Below are positions 1 to 9,166 of a DNA stretch of 64,000 nt, piece after piece. Where the stretch lies: NCBI RefSeq assembly GCF_002222055.1, contig NZ_MUGS01000004.1, positions 124,001 to 188,000 of the forward strand, given 5' to 3'. The notes beneath the pieces are model-generated. The model made no database searches, had not been told where the DNA came from, and saw only the letters and a list, made by a program, of their open reading frames with translations. A program made the position numbers and the translations under genes. Numbering within the stretch: the stretch's first letter is position 1; every line of letters begins with the position of its first letter. The DNA comes from Flavobacterium araucananum. GTDB taxonomy: Bacteria > Bacteroidota > Bacteroidia > Flavobacteriales > Flavobacteriaceae.

Positions 1-14
1 CTAATAAGCAAAAA

Positions 15-671
15 ATGAAAAAAATTCTATATCATAACGGTTTATCAATTGTGTTTCTGTTACTTTTTATTGGGGCTTTTATTGGTCAGCTATTTTTTGG
101 TGTAGAAGAATATAACAAAGAGCTTATAGAAAACGGTGGTCATGCCGTTACGCTCAGTAATTATCTGACCACCGGACATTTCATCGAAGCCACTTTTGAA
201 AATTGGGAAAGCGAGTTTTTGCAAATGGGCTTATTAGTCTGGCTTACTATTTTTTTAAGACAAAAAGGCTCATCAGAATCCAAAGGTTTTGACGGAGAAG
301 AAGAAGTAGATCGCAACCCTTCTCCCCAACGAAAAGGAGCACCATGGCCTGTCAAAAAAGGTGGTATTTGGTTGTGGGTTTATAAAAACTCTTTAACCCT
401 AAGTTTATTTTTGCTGTTTTTTGCTTCCTTTATACTCCATTTTTATGGCAGCTTAAAAGACGAAAACACCGTTAGTATTTTAAAAGGAAATCCGGAACTT
501 TCTATCACGGATTATTTAGGACAATCCCGTTTTTGGTTTGAATCTTTTCAAAACTGGCAAAGCGAGTTTCTTTCGGTTTTTGCCATAATTGTATTGTCTA
601 TTTTTTTACGTCAAAAAGGATCATCACAATCCAAACCCGTAGACGCACCTCACAGTCAAACAGGAGAATAA
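15..671 (+). CDS. DUF6766-type duplicated membrane protein
   Basis: A 218-residue inner-membrane protein of unknown function, resembling the DUF6766 family. It has four predicted membrane segments, about residues 10-28, 66-82, 125-145 and 188-202. The two halves are clearly repeats of each other: each has two helices around a conserved stretch with an N-W-x-S-E-F-L core, and each ends in FLRQKGSS followed by S-K. A charged linker at residues 88-115 joins them. The start is the first ATG, shortly after an A-rich stretch. No gene partner is visible upstream because the window begins there. The membrane topology and duplication are seen directly; the family name comes from recognition, and no function is assigned. 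Confidence 0.75.
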   Translation: MKKILYHNGLSIVFLLLFIGAFIGQLFFGVEEYNKELIENGGHAVTLSNYLTTGHFIEATFENWESEFLQMGLLVWLTIFLRQKGSSESKGFDGEEEVDRNPSPQRKGAPWPVKKGGIWLWVYKNSLTLSLFLLFFASFILHFYGSLKDENTVSILKGNPELSITDYLGQSRFWFESFQNWQSEFLSVFAIIVLSIFLRQKGSSQSKPVDAPHSQTGE

Positions 672-741
672 AGAAAAAATACTGATTCTAAATTTTTAGG
701 TCATTTTAAGGACCTGATAGATTCTATTCGCAATAAAATAT

Positions 742-749
742 TATTTTTG
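742..749 (+). promoter_or_regulatory. candidate -7 element TATTTTTG
   Basis: The sequence matches the Bacteroidota -7 consensus TAnnTTTG and lies 60 bases before the ATG at 809. No convincing -33 TTG is found at the expected spacing, so this is only a weak promoter call. Confidence 0.3.
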
Positions 750-808
750 TAAGTAAAGATGTGACCAAAATAAGATTGAAAGTCACATACAATCAAACCA
801 TAAAAAGT

Positions 809-1207
809 ATGAAAAAGCTATTTTTTATTTTGCTGTTGCTACTACAAATCCCAACTATTGCAGGCAATAGCCAAAGTGAAGACCCTTCATCCAAAAAAAT
901 TATTGGAACCTGGTATGCAGATACAAACAGAAATACAAGATGGGTTTTTACTCCGGATGGCAAAGTGTATAATTATGACAAGAATCTTTTTAAAGTAATG
1001 TATCGATATACCATTTCACATAGCTGTCAGAATAATTCAGATGATACAATCGAATTTTTGACCTTAATGGACAAAGACGGTGATGAATTTTGTTTTAGAA
1101 TAAATGGGATAAACGAGAATAAAAATGGCATTTTATCCCTTACTAAAATGGATAATATGGAACGTCTTCAATTTGTTAACAACACAAATATCCCGGCAGG
1201 AATGTAA
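809..1207 (+). CDS. secreted lipocalin-like small protein
   Basis: A 132-residue exported protein of unknown function. A GTG-initiated reading frame extends to 761, but the ATG at 809 opens directly into a typical signal peptide (MKKLFFILLLLLQIPTIAG), so I use that start. After it come a G-T-W motif near residue 37 and a run of short strands (TRWVFTPDGKVYNY, YRYTISHSC), the pattern of lipocalin-like domains common in Bacteroidota. The lipocalin reading rests on pattern only. Two cysteines (in HSC and EFCF) could form a disulfide. It is followed by the thioredoxin-fold gene at 1309 on the same strand, so a role in the periplasm is likely but unproven. Confidence 0.6.
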   Translation: MKKLFFILLLLLQIPTIAGNSQSEDPSSKKIIGTWYADTNRNTRWVFTPDGKVYNYDKNLFKVMYRYTISHSCQNNSDDTIEFLTLMDKDGDEFCFRINGINENKNGILSLTKMDNMERLQFVNNTNIPAGM

Positions 1208-1268
1208 TACCTCTAATAAATTATTTTGCATTAAACTTTTATTAACAAAAAGTAAGAGGGCATTAATT

Positions 1269-1276
1269 TATATTTG
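1269..1276 (+). promoter_or_regulatory. candidate -7 element TATATTTG
   Basis: An exact TAnnTTTG match 32 bases before the ATG at 1309, a good position for the promoter of the two thioredoxin-fold genes. No clear -33 TTG is visible. Confidence 0.4.
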
Positions 1277-1308
1277 TAAGGCAAAATTAATTTTAGCACG
1301 CAGCAAAT

Positions 1309-1788
1309 ATGAAAATCCACACTTTTAAGATATATACTTTTCTGTTCTTCGCTTTTTCAGTAATGGGATACAGTCAAAATGTAAAGTTATTGAATATCGA
1401 TCAGCTCAATGAGAGAATCAAAAACGGAAAGGACAGTACGTATGTAGTTAATTTTTGGGCAACATGGTGTGCGCCTTGCATAAAAGAATTGCCTCATTTT
1501 GAAAAACTAAATGCCGAATATAAATCAGATAAACTGGTTGTGTTATTAATTAGTGTCGATTTTAAATCAAAACTTACTTCGGCAGTTGTTCCGTTTGTCA
1601 AAAGAAAAAACATGAAAAGCCAGGTTTTTTTATTGAACGAAAGCAACCCGCAAGAATATATTGACCGAATCGATAAAACGTGGTCAGGAAGTATTCCTGC
1701 TACAATATTCATTAAAGAAGATAAACGAAAATTTATCGAATCGGAACTTACCTACGAACAATTATTAACTGAATATAAAAAACTATAA
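1309..1788 (+). CDS. TlpA/ResA-like thiol-disulfide oxidoreductase
   Basis: A 159-residue periplasmic thioredoxin-fold protein. A signal peptide (about residues 1-22, ending in MGYSQ) precedes the domain. The active site is WCAPC with Cys54 and Cys57, and the cis-Pro region is GSIPATIF. TlpA/ResA proteins reduce or shuttle disulfides in exported proteins, for example during cytochrome c maturation or in stress defence. The specific partner cannot be told here. The next gene starts only 3 bases after the stop and encodes a second CxxC protein, so the two probably form an operon with linked redox roles. Confidence 0.85.
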   Translation: MKIHTFKIYTFLFFAFSVMGYSQNVKLLNIDQLNERIKNGKDSTYVVNFWATWCAPCIKELPHFEKLNAEYKSDKLVVLLISVDFKSKLTSAVVPFVKRKNMKSQVFLLNESNPQEYIDRIDKTWSGSIPATIFIKEDKRKFIESELTYEQLLTEYKKL

Positions 1789-1791
1789 ATT

Positions 1792-2406
1792 ATGCAAAAG
1801 TTCATTACCACATTCACGATACTACTCTTTAGTATCTTATTTGCTCAGGCACAAACTGCTACGCTTAAGGCAGGAGAAAACGCTCCGGAATTCAAATTAA
1901 AAAATGTCGATGGCAAAGAGGTTTCTTTTGCAAGCTTCCCAAAAGCCAAAGGTTTTATTGTTGTTTTTACCTGTAATACCTGTCCTTATGCAGTAGCTTA
2001 TGAGCAAAGAATAATTGAGCTCGACAAAAAGTTTAAACCACAAGGTTATCCGGTAATTGCAATAAATCCAAATGATCCTGAAGCTTCAAAAGCTGATGCT
2101 TACGACAAAATGCAACAATTGGCAAAAGATAAAAAATACCCTTTTCCGTATTTATTCGATCAGGGACAAGTGGTTACAGATCAATACGGAGCAAAACATA
2201 CACCGCATCTTTTTATTGTTTCTAAAACTGCAAAAGGTAATGTTGTAGAATATGTAGGAGCAATTGATAATGATCCGGAAGGCACTAAAACAGAGAAAAC
2301 AAAATATGCCGAAGACGTGATTGCAGCTTTAAAAAGCAATCAAAAACCGGCAATAACAGAAACTAAAGAAATTGGTTGTACTGTAAAAAGAAAAGCAAAA
2401 GCATAG
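1792..2406 (+). CDS. exported AhpC/TSA-type thioredoxin-family protein
   Basis: A 204-residue exported protein with a signal peptide ending near residue 21 (FAQAQ) and an AhpC/TSA or redoxin-like domain. Its redox motif is C-N-T-C-P (Cys61, Cys64), a form seen in a Bacteroidota subfamily of thioredoxin-like proteins in which the active-site Trp is replaced. The motif HTPHLFIV supplies the cis-Pro loop, and a lone Cys lies near the C-terminus (EIGCTVK). It is coupled to the TlpA-like gene 3 bases upstream, and a strong terminator follows. Peroxidase activity is possible but not shown by the sequence; a thiol-disulfide exchange role is safer. Confidence 0.8.
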   Translation: MQKFITTFTILLFSILFAQAQTATLKAGENAPEFKLKNVDGKEVSFASFPKAKGFIVVFTCNTCPYAVAYEQRIIELDKKFKPQGYPVIAINPNDPEASKADAYDKMQQLAKDKKYPFPYLFDQGQVVTDQYGAKHTPHLFIVSKTAKGNVVEYVGAIDNDPEGTKTEKTKYAEDVIAALKSNQKPAITETKEIGCTVKRKAKA

Positions 2407-2432
2407 TTACAAAATACTTTTAAAGCATAAAA

Positions 2433-2458
2433 AAAACGCCTCATTGAGGCGTTTTCGT
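2433..2458. terminator. bidirectional rho-independent terminator
   Basis: A 10-bp perfect stem (AAAACGCCTC / GAGGCGTTTT) with a 3-base loop and T-runs on both strands lies between the convergent genes ending at 2406 and 2460. Confidence 0.9.
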
Positions 2459-2459
2459 T

Positions 2460-2753
2460 TTACAAACTTTTTAGCTTTTTCATGAAGATCGGAAACACTT
2501 CATTCAATTCTTCAAAAAGTGGATTTTTACGGTTTTTTAGTTTTACCTCACTAAATAATTTCAGTCCAAGTGCAAATTGAGCCGCTTCAGAAGGATCTTT
2601 GAAAATGTTTTTTTCCTGAATTTTTTCTATAATACTAAATATTTCATCGTGATTGTCAAATTGTATTCCAAGTTCCTTTGCAGGTTCTGTTGCACCATCT
2701 GCATATTTTTTCAGACTTAATGTCAGATAATATTGGTTTGATCTTTTTTCCAT
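2460..2753 (-). CDS. DUF3861 family protein
   Basis: A 97-residue cytoplasmic protein that matches the DUF3861 family over its whole length. Family signatures are the N-terminal Y-x-L-T-L strand, the FDNHDEIF stretch, the helix ALGLKLFSEV and the C-terminal KNPLFEELNEVFPIFMKKLK. No biochemical role is established for this family as far as I know. The gene lies 18 bases after the response regulator at 2772-3503 and is probably co-transcribed with the two-component genes. It has no signal peptide and ends in the convergent terminator. Confidence 0.85.
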   Translation of the reverse strand: MEKRSNQYYLTLSLKKYADGATEPAKELGIQFDNHDEIFSIIEKIQEKNIFKDPSEAAQFALGLKLFSEVKLKNRKNPLFEELNEVFPIFMKKLKSL

Positions 2754-2771
2754 GATATTACTTTTTTAATT

Positions 2772-3503
2772 TTATTTCAACCATTTTTCTACAATGGTCT
2801 TGAAGGTTTCTTTATACTGTTCTCCAACAGTTATTTCAGTTTTATTAATGAATATCGAATTTTTGCTTATCGAATTTATTTTTTCAAGCGAAACAATAAA
2901 GGAACGATTGATTCGCATAAATTTTGATGCAGGTAATTTTTCTTCCAGTGCTTTAAGCGAGATTAAAGACATTACTGATTTCTGTGTATCTTCGAGATGC
3001 ACCTTTACATAATCCTTTAAACTTTCTATATACAAAATATCTTTCAGGGAAATTCTAACCCATTGGTATTCTACCTTTAGAAAAATAAATTCATCATCTG
3101 CCGTTATCGAATGATATTGATTGGCAGCTTCTTCAGACATTTGAAGAACCTTATTTGCAGCACGCAAAAACTCTTCGTAGCTAAAAGGTTTTAAAAGATA
3201 GTCGACCGCATTTACTCTGTAGCCTTCTATTGCATAATGATTATAGGCTGTCGTAAAAATAATTTTGGGTAATGGTCCGGGTTGCTCCTGCAAAAGTCTG
3301 GCGAGTTCCATACCCGTTAAGTTGGGCATATTGATGTCCAGAAAAACAATATCCGGTTGCTGTTCCCGAATCAAACTCATTGCCTCAACAGCATTATCGC
3401 AACTGCACGCCAATTGCAGGAATGGGGTTTGTTCTATAAAAGTTTCCACTAGTTTTAGGGCCAGTGGTTCATCATCTACTGCTATACATTTTAATACAAT
3501 CAT
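2772..3503 (-). CDS. LytTR-family response regulator
   Basis: A 243-residue DNA-binding response regulator. The receiver domain spans about residues 3-120, with acidic pocket Asp10/Asp11, phospho-acceptor Asp56 (VFLDINMP) and Lys105 (LLKPF). The LytTR domain, about residues 140-240, carries the typical IESLKDYVKVHL and FMRINRSFIVSLEKI segments. It overlaps the sensor kinase gene by four bases (ATGA), so the two are translationally coupled. Regulators of this LytR/AlgR class often control envelope genes. The divergent RND efflux operon starting at 4815 is the obvious target, but that is inferred from position only. Confidence 0.92.
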   Translation of the reverse strand: MIVLKCIAVDDEPLALKLVETFIEQTPFLQLACSCDNAVEAMSLIREQQPDIVFLDINMPNLTGMELARLLQEQPGPLPKIIFTTAYNHYAIEGYRVNAVDYLLKPFSYEEFLRAANKVLQMSEEAANQYHSITADDEFIFLKVEYQWVRISLKDILYIESLKDYVKVHLEDTQKSVMSLISLKALEEKLPASKFMRINRSFIVSLEKINSISKNSIFINKTEITVGEQYKETFKTIVEKWLK

Positions 3504-4549
3504 TGTTCTAAAGTTATTTGCAGATTTACTTTGTATTTCCCATTTTGGTCAATACCGCAGGTCAAAACATGTTTATGCGGATAGATTAAGTGCAATCTGC
3601 GTTTTGTATTCGTTAATCCTATGCCGCCCTGATCTGATGGGTTTGTTTTCTCGAAAAAAGTGTTCTCTACCTCAAATTCCAGATTTGCTTCCTTTTGTCT
3701 TAGTTTAATATGAATTTCACTTTTATCTGTAGCATGAACACCATGTTTAAAAGCATTTTCGACTAATGGCAATAACAACATGGGAACAATAGGGTAATCT
3801 ATTATTTTTTCCGGAATATCTGTTGTAATCGTTAGTTTGCTATTGGCACGAAGCTTCATCAAAGCTATAAAATCTTTCATAAATTCTGCTTCTTTCAGTA
3901 AAGTAGTTCTTTCGCCCTCCGTACTGTAAAGCAAATAGCGCATCATACGGCTCAAAGTATGAAGTGCATTACGAGAATCTTCGATATTGGTATAGGTAAG
4001 CGAATAAATACTATTTAAGGAATTAAAGAAAAAATGCGGATTGATCTGTGCTTTCAGCATTGCCAGTTCTGCCATTGTTTTATCCTGTTCCAGTTTTTGC
4101 TTGTGTTGTGCCGCTTTTTGCCAATGATGCAACATCGCCCAACTTGTACTAATTCCTAAAACCAATAAACTTATCGTAAAAACATAATTGTCAAAATAAT
4201 CATTTCGGTATTTTTTAAAACCTAATATGATGGCCAGTTTATTGTGCAGGTCTGTATTATAATTGTACACATAAGCAATAAGCTGCATGATAAAAATAAT
4301 GATAAGGGCCCACAATAAAAAAGGACTTATTTTATCCCTGATAATGGTTCTCGGGACTATTATCTGAGCATTAAAGTAAAAAATAACAATCATAAAAAAC
4401 AACACGATAGATTGCCACAACCAAAAAATTGCCGGCAGAACAATATTCCATGTCAGGGGTATATAAAATAATAAGGTAAATCCCAATAATAACCAGGCAA
4501 GAATATGTAATCCTGTGGAAATGTATGGTTTAAAAAAGTTTGGTGACAT
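3500..4549 (-). CDS. LytS-like sensor histidine kinase
   Basis: A 349-residue membrane sensor kinase with four N-terminal membrane helices (about residues 12-32, 38-60, 77-97, 120-141), a short coiled linker, and the His_kinase (PF06580-type) domain with phospho-accepting His172 in QINPHFFFNSLNS. A GHKL ATPase domain follows, with an N-box (LLPLVENAFKHG) and a Gly-rich G-box (GGIGLTNTKRRL). It has no large periplasmic domain, so it probably senses something within the membrane. It is coupled to the LytTR regulator and divergent from the RND operon across 265 bases, in which I find no consensus promoter for either side. Confidence 0.92.
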   Translation of the reverse strand: MSPNFFKPYISTGLHILAWLLLGFTLLFYIPLTWNIVLPAIFWLWQSIVLFFMIVIFYFNAQIIVPRTIIRDKISPFLLWALIIIFIMQLIAYVYNYNTDLHNKLAIILGFKKYRNDYFDNYVFTISLLVLGISTSWAMLHHWQKAAQHKQKLEQDKTMAELAMLKAQINPHFFFNSLNSIYSLTYTNIEDSRNALHTLSRMMRYLLYSTEGERTTLLKEAEFMKDFIALMKLRANSKLTITTDIPEKIIDYPIVPMLLLPLVENAFKHGVHATDKSEIHIKLRQKEANLEFEVENTFFEKTNPSDQGGIGLTNTKRRLHLIYPHKHVLTCGIDQNGKYKVNLQITLEQ

Positions 4550-4814
4550 TATAAGTTTTGATTTTCTGACAATATTACACTATATTTATAAAAGATATAA
4601 AACCAATCGCCCAAAATAGAACCAGAATCTTTAAAAACCATTTTAGAGCCGACGAGTCTGTTTTTAAAGCAGCAGATAATACCAAATAATTTTCTATCGG
4701 TTCTCATGTTATATCTATCGATTGTTTTTTGCCCTACGTCTATTGAAAATTTTTTGTTTGTAATATTTTAGTTCTTTTGTTTCGATATAAATTGATAATT
4801 ACACATTTTTCACA

Positions 4815-5975
4815 ATGAATAAGCAATCCTTTTTAAGCGTTATCGCAGCATCTGTTATCATCGCTTCGTGTGGTAATAAAAACGACAAATCGGCTCAGGC
4901 CGGAGGTGCACCACAAGTTAAAGAGTATAAAACGCTGACTTTGCAGCCAAAATCAGCAACCTTATATACAGACTTTCCCGCCAGTATTCAGGGACAGCAA
5001 AACATAGAAATCCGACCGAGAGTGGAAGGTTATATCGACAAGATTTTTGTCGATGAAGGGGCTGTTGTAAAAGCAGGACAACCTTTGTTTAAAATCAATG
5101 CGCCGGAATATGAGCAACAAGTTCGTACCGCAACCGCAAGTATAAAAAGTGCTCAGGCAAGTTTAAGTACAGCAAAACTGGCTGTGAATAAAGTAAAACC
5201 TCTGGTCGAAAAAGGAATCATTAGTAAATATGACCTTGAATCTGCACAGTATACTTATGAGTCAGCTTTGGCAACATTGGCACAGGCAAATGCCGCTTTG
5301 GTAAATGCTAAAACCAATTTAGGATATACTACAGTAACAAGTCCGGTTAACGGAGTTGTAGGTTCAATCCCGTTTCGTTTAGGAAGTTTGGTGAGTTCTA
5401 ATACCGCAGACCCGCTAACGACTGTTTCCAGTATTGGCAATGTTTATGCTTATTTTGCTATGAACGAAAAAGCATTACTGACGTTTACCCAAAGTGGTTC
5501 AGGAACTTCACTGGCGCAAAAAATTCAACAATTACCTCAGGTTTCTTTAGTACTTTCAGATGGTTCTACTTATGATGAAAAAGGACGTATCGAAACCGTA
5601 AACGGATTGATCAATACAGAGACAGGTTCTGTAAACATCAGAGCCCGTTTTTCTAATCCAAAAGGAATTATCAGAAGCGGAAGCAGCACAACAGTAAGAA
5701 TCCCAAATGAAGTTAAGGATGTCATATTGATTCCTCAAAGTGCCACATTCGAACTTCAGGATAAAATGTTTGCCGTTACAGTAGGAAAAGATAACAAAAC
5801 TAAAAATGTCAATATTACGAAACTTGAAAACACAGCAGGTAATTATTATGTAGTAACAAGTGGCTTAAAAGCAGGAGATCAAATTGTGTTAGAAGGAGTA
5901 GCTGCATTAAAAGACGGAAGTGAGATTAAAGCTCATAATGAAAGTGCGGAAACGGTTTATGCAGACTTAAAATAA
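4815..5975 (+). CDS. RND efflux periplasmic adaptor (AcrA/MexA-like)
   Basis: A 386-residue membrane-fusion protein that links an inner-membrane RND pump to the outer-membrane channel. It is a lipoprotein: the lipobox ends at Cys19 (VIIASCG). The order is a first barrel-sandwich half (RVEGYIDKIFVDEGAVVKAG), a coiled-coil hairpin at about residues 100-165 (AQASLSTAKLAV, AQANAALVNAK), the second lipoyl half (VTSPVNGVVG), a beta-barrel domain and a membrane-proximal domain. Length is normal. It begins the three-gene efflux operon; the pump gene follows after 7 bases. The kinase/regulator pair encoded divergently upstream is the likely controller. Confidence 0.95.
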   Translation: MNKQSFLSVIAASVIIASCGNKNDKSAQAGGAPQVKEYKTLTLQPKSATLYTDFPASIQGQQNIEIRPRVEGYIDKIFVDEGAVVKAGQPLFKINAPEYEQQVRTATASIKSAQASLSTAKLAVNKVKPLVEKGIISKYDLESAQYTYESALATLAQANAALVNAKTNLGYTTVTSPVNGVVGSIPFRLGSLVSSNTADPLTTVSSIGNVYAYFAMNEKALLTFTQSGSGTSLAQKIQQLPQVSLVLSDGSTYDEKGRIETVNGLINTETGSVNIRARFSNPKGIIRSGSSTTVRIPNEVKDVILIPQSATFELQDKMFAVTVGKDNKTKNVNITKLENTAGNYYVVTSGLKAGDQIVLEGVAALKDGSEIKAHNESAETVYADLK

Positions 5976-5982
5976 GAAAAAA

Positions 5983-8900
5983 ATGTTTAAAATATTCATA
6001 CAAAGACCTGTACTTTCGACAGTAATATCTGTTATTATTGTCATTCTAGGTGTTTTAGGCCTTATCGAGTTGCCTATTTCCCAATATCCGGATATTGCTC
6101 CGCCAACGGTAAATGTTTCGGCAAGTTATACCGGTGCCAATGCCGATGTGGTACTTAAAAGTATTGTAATTCCGCTGGAAGAGCAAATTAATGGTGTAGA
6201 GAACATGACCTATATGACCTCTACAGCAACAAATGATGGTAATGCATCTATAAAAATCTTTTTTAAAGTAGGAACAAATCCTGATTTAGCAGCAGTAAAC
6301 GTTCAGAACAGAGTTTCCAGAGCCACCAGTTTATTACCGGTAGAGGTAACTCAGGCAGGGGTTACAGTAACAAAGAGTCAGAGTAGTAACTTACTGATTT
6401 TCTCTTTGTACAGTGATGACAAAGCATACGACCAGACTTTTCTTCAAAATTATGCCAAGATCAACCTGGTTCCACAAATACAACGTGTGGTTGGAGTAGG
6501 AGATGTAACTGTTTTTGGTGCAAAAGATTACTCGATGAGAATCTGGCTAAAACCGGACATCATGCAACAATACAAACTGATTCCAAGTGATATTTCGGCT
6601 GCATTGGCAGAACAAAATATCGAAGCTGCACCGGGTAAATTTGGTGAGAACGGAAATCAGGCTTTTCAATACGTAATTAAGTACAAAGGACGTTTGACAA
6701 GTTCTCAGGAATTTGGTGATATCATCATAAAATCTGTTGGAAACGGACAAATGTTGCGACTAAAAGACGTTGCCAAAGTAGAATTAGGATCTTTAAGTTA
6801 TTCAGCAACAATTAAAACAAATGGTGTAGAATCTGCTGCGATGGCAATTAGCCAGACTCCGGGATCAAACGCCCGTGATGTAATCAACAATTCTAAAGCA
6901 CTGATTGAAGAAGCGGCAAAAAACTTCCCAAAAGGAGTAAAATATACGATTCTTGTTGACGTTAACGAAAACCTGGATGCTTCTATAGAAAAAGTAATTC
7001 ACACGCTGGTCGAAGCCTTTATATTGGTTTTTATTGTAGTATTTATTTTCCTTCAGGATTTCAGGTCAACCTTAATTCCGGCAATTGCAGTTCCGGTTGC
7101 GATTATAGGAACGTTTTTCTTCCTGAATTTGTTTGGGTTTACCATCAACTTATTAACCCTTTTTGCAATGGTTCTTGCCATTGGTATTGTGGTCGATGAT
7201 GCCATTGTCGTCGTCGAGGCGGTGCATGCCAAACTCGATCATGGATATAAATCGTCTAAGAAAGCGACAATTGATGCGATGAACGAAATTTCGGGAGCGA
7301 TTATTTCGATCACACTTGTTATGGCAGCCGTATTTATTCCGGTTACCTTTATTACAGGATCTACCGGGGTTTTCTACAAACAATTTGGTATTACATTGGC
7401 CGTCGCAATTATCCTTTCGGCAATTAATGCCTTGACTTTGAGTCCGGCATTGTGTGCTTTACTTTTAAAACCACACGAAGACGATCACAAACATAAGAGT
7501 TTTATTCAGAGATTTTATACCGCATTCAACGTTGCATTCGATAATGTAACCGGCAAATACAAACGTTCTGTAAGTTTTCTTTCTGTCAAAAAATGGATTG
7601 TATTGGCGGCGATTCTTATTGCCGGAGCAGCATTATTTTATATGATGAAAACCACACCATCGGCTTTCGTTCCGGCGGAAGATCAGGGAGTTGTTTTTGC
7701 TAATATTAGTTTGCCTCCATCATCTTCTATGGAACGTTCTGATGTAATTGCAAAAAAAGTGGACAGTATTGCCCACACGATTCCGGGAGTTAAAAATACA
7801 CTGCGTATCATTGGACAAAACTTTACAGCAGGAGCAGGAAGTGCTTACAGTATGGTTATTGTAAGACTGGATACATGGGAAAAACGTGATTTAAGCGTTA
7901 ATGATGTAATTGGTCAGCTTTTTGCCAAAACAAGCGGAATTCGTGAAGCAAATATTTTCTTCATTTCGCCACCTACAATTTCAGGATTTGGACAAAGTGG
8001 TGGATTCGAATTTCAATTGCAGGACAAAGGAGGTCATACAACGGCAGAATTTTTTAAAGTAAATACAGAATTTTTAGAAAAATTATCTAAACGTCCGGAA
8101 ATACAATATGCAACAACACCATTTAATCCGGGTTTCCCTCAGTATATGATGGATATTAATCTGGCAAAGGCTAAGGATGCAGGTGTTCCGGTAAATACAA
8201 TCCTGTCAACAATGCAGGGTTATTATGGAGGTTTGTATGCTTCGAATTTCAATAAATTTGGAAAACAATATCGTGTAATGATTCAGGCTTCTCCTGAGTT
8301 TAGAACCAATACAGAAGGATTAAACAAAATATTTGTTAGAAATACTGCCGGAACAATGGCGCCAATCACGGAGTTTGTAAAAATGACCAGAGTTTTTGGT
8401 CCGGAATCTATTTCAAGATTTAACCTTTTCTCTTCTATCGCTATTACAGGAGCTCCAAATCCGGGCTTTAGTTCCGGAGATGCCATTAAAGCAATTCAGG
8501 AAGTTGCAGCAGAAGAACTACCAGCAGGTTATGGGTATGAATTCTCAGGATTAACACGTGAAGAGTTAGCATCTGGAAGTGAAACTATTTTCATTTTTAT
8601 ATTATGTCTTGTGTTTGTTTACTTCTTGTTAAGTGCACAATATGAGAGTTATATATTGCCATTTGCAGTATTATTATCCATTCCGTTTGGATTGGCAGGA
8701 GCCTATTTATTCTCGATCATATTCAAATTAAACAGTAATATCTACTTGCAGATATCCTTAATTATGTTGATAGGATTGCTGGCCAAGAACGGTATTTTGA
8801 TTGTCGAATTTGCTTTGGAAAGAAGGCGTAAAGGAATGCCAATCGTCCAAGCTGCTGTCGAAGGATCCGTAGCGCGTTTAAGACCAATTCTAATGACCTC

Positions 8901-9147
8901 TTTTGCCTTTATTTTAGGACTTGTTCCTTTAATGTTTGCATCAGGAGCAGGAGCTGTAGGAAATAAATCGATTGGTACAGGAGCCGTTGGAGGTATGTTG
9001 ATAGGTACCATTTTAGGAGTATTTGTTATTCCGGTATTGTTTATCATTTTCCAGGGATTACAGGAAAGAATCAGTGGTCCTGCAAAAGCAAGTTATGATG
9101 AAGAGGATGATGAGCAAGTACAAGCGATAGAAGCTCATAAAGAGTAA
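5983..9147 (+). CDS. RND multidrug efflux pump (AcrB/HAE1 family)
   Basis: A 1054-residue full-length inner-membrane proton-driven exporter of the hydrophobe/amphiphile (HAE1) family. It starts with MFKIFIQRPVLSTVISVIIVI, the usual first helix, followed by a large periplasmic loop, then helices 2-6. Helix 4 carries the proton-relay pair Asp405-Asp406 (GIVVDDAIVVVEAVHA). The second half repeats the pattern, with LLAKNGILIVEFA carrying the relay lysine in helix 10 and G-G-M-L-I-G-T near the last helices. Substrates cannot be predicted reliably from sequence, but HAE1 pumps export drugs, detergents and dyes. It lies between its adaptor (7-base gap) and its outer-membrane channel (19-base gap). 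Confidence 0.97.
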   Translation: MFKIFIQRPVLSTVISVIIVILGVLGLIELPISQYPDIAPPTVNVSASYTGANADVVLKSIVIPLEEQINGVENMTYMTSTATNDGNASIKIFFKVGTNPDLAAVNVQNRVSRATSLLPVEVTQAGVTVTKSQSSNLLIFSLYSDDKAYDQTFLQNYAKINLVPQIQRVVGVGDVTVFGAKDYSMRIWLKPDIMQQYKLIPSDISAALAEQNIEAAPGKFGENGNQAFQYVIKYKGRLTSSQEFGDIIIKSVGNGQMLRLKDVAKVELGSLSYSATIKTNGVESAAMAISQTPGSNARDVINNSKALIEEAAKNFPKGVKYTILVDVNENLDASIEKVIHTLVEAFILVFIVVFIFLQDFRSTLIPAIAVPVAIIGTFFFLNLFGFTINLLTLFAMVLAIGIVVDDAIVVVEAVHAKLDHGYKSSKKATIDAMNEISGAIISITLVMAAVFIPVTFITGSTGVFYKQFGITLAVAIILSAINALTLSPALCALLLKPHEDDHKHKSFIQRFYTAFNVAFDNVTGKYKRSVSFLSVKKWIVLAAILIAGAALFYMMKTTPSAFVPAEDQGVVFANISLPPSSSMERSDVIAKKVDSIAHTIPGVKNTLRIIGQNFTAGAGSAYSMVIVRLDTWEKRDLSVNDVIGQLFAKTSGIREANIFFISPPTISGFGQSGGFEFQLQDKGGHTTAEFFKVNTEFLEKLSKRPEIQYATTPFNPGFPQYMMDINLAKAKDAGVPVNTILSTMQGYYGGLYASNFNKFGKQYRVMIQASPEFRTNTEGLNKIFVRNTAGTMAPITEFVKMTRVFGPESISRFNLFSSIAITGAPNPGFSSGDAIKAIQEVAAEELPAGYGYEFSGLTREELASGSETIFIFILCLVFVYFLLSAQYESYILPFAVLLSIPFGLAGAYLFSIIFKLNSNIYLQISLIMLIGLLAKNGILIVEFALERRRKGMPIVQAAVEGSVARLRPILMTSFAFILGLVPLMFASGAGAVGNKSIGTGAVGGMLIGTILGVFVIPVLFIIFQGLQERISGPAKASYDEEDDEQVQAIEAHKE

Positions 9148-9166
9148 TAATTAAATTAAGACAGAG

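Noticed and set aside
4550..4814. Promoter for the RND operon or the sensor kinase
   Set aside because: No sequence in the divergent gap fits TAnnTTTG with suitable spacing on either strand, so I list none.
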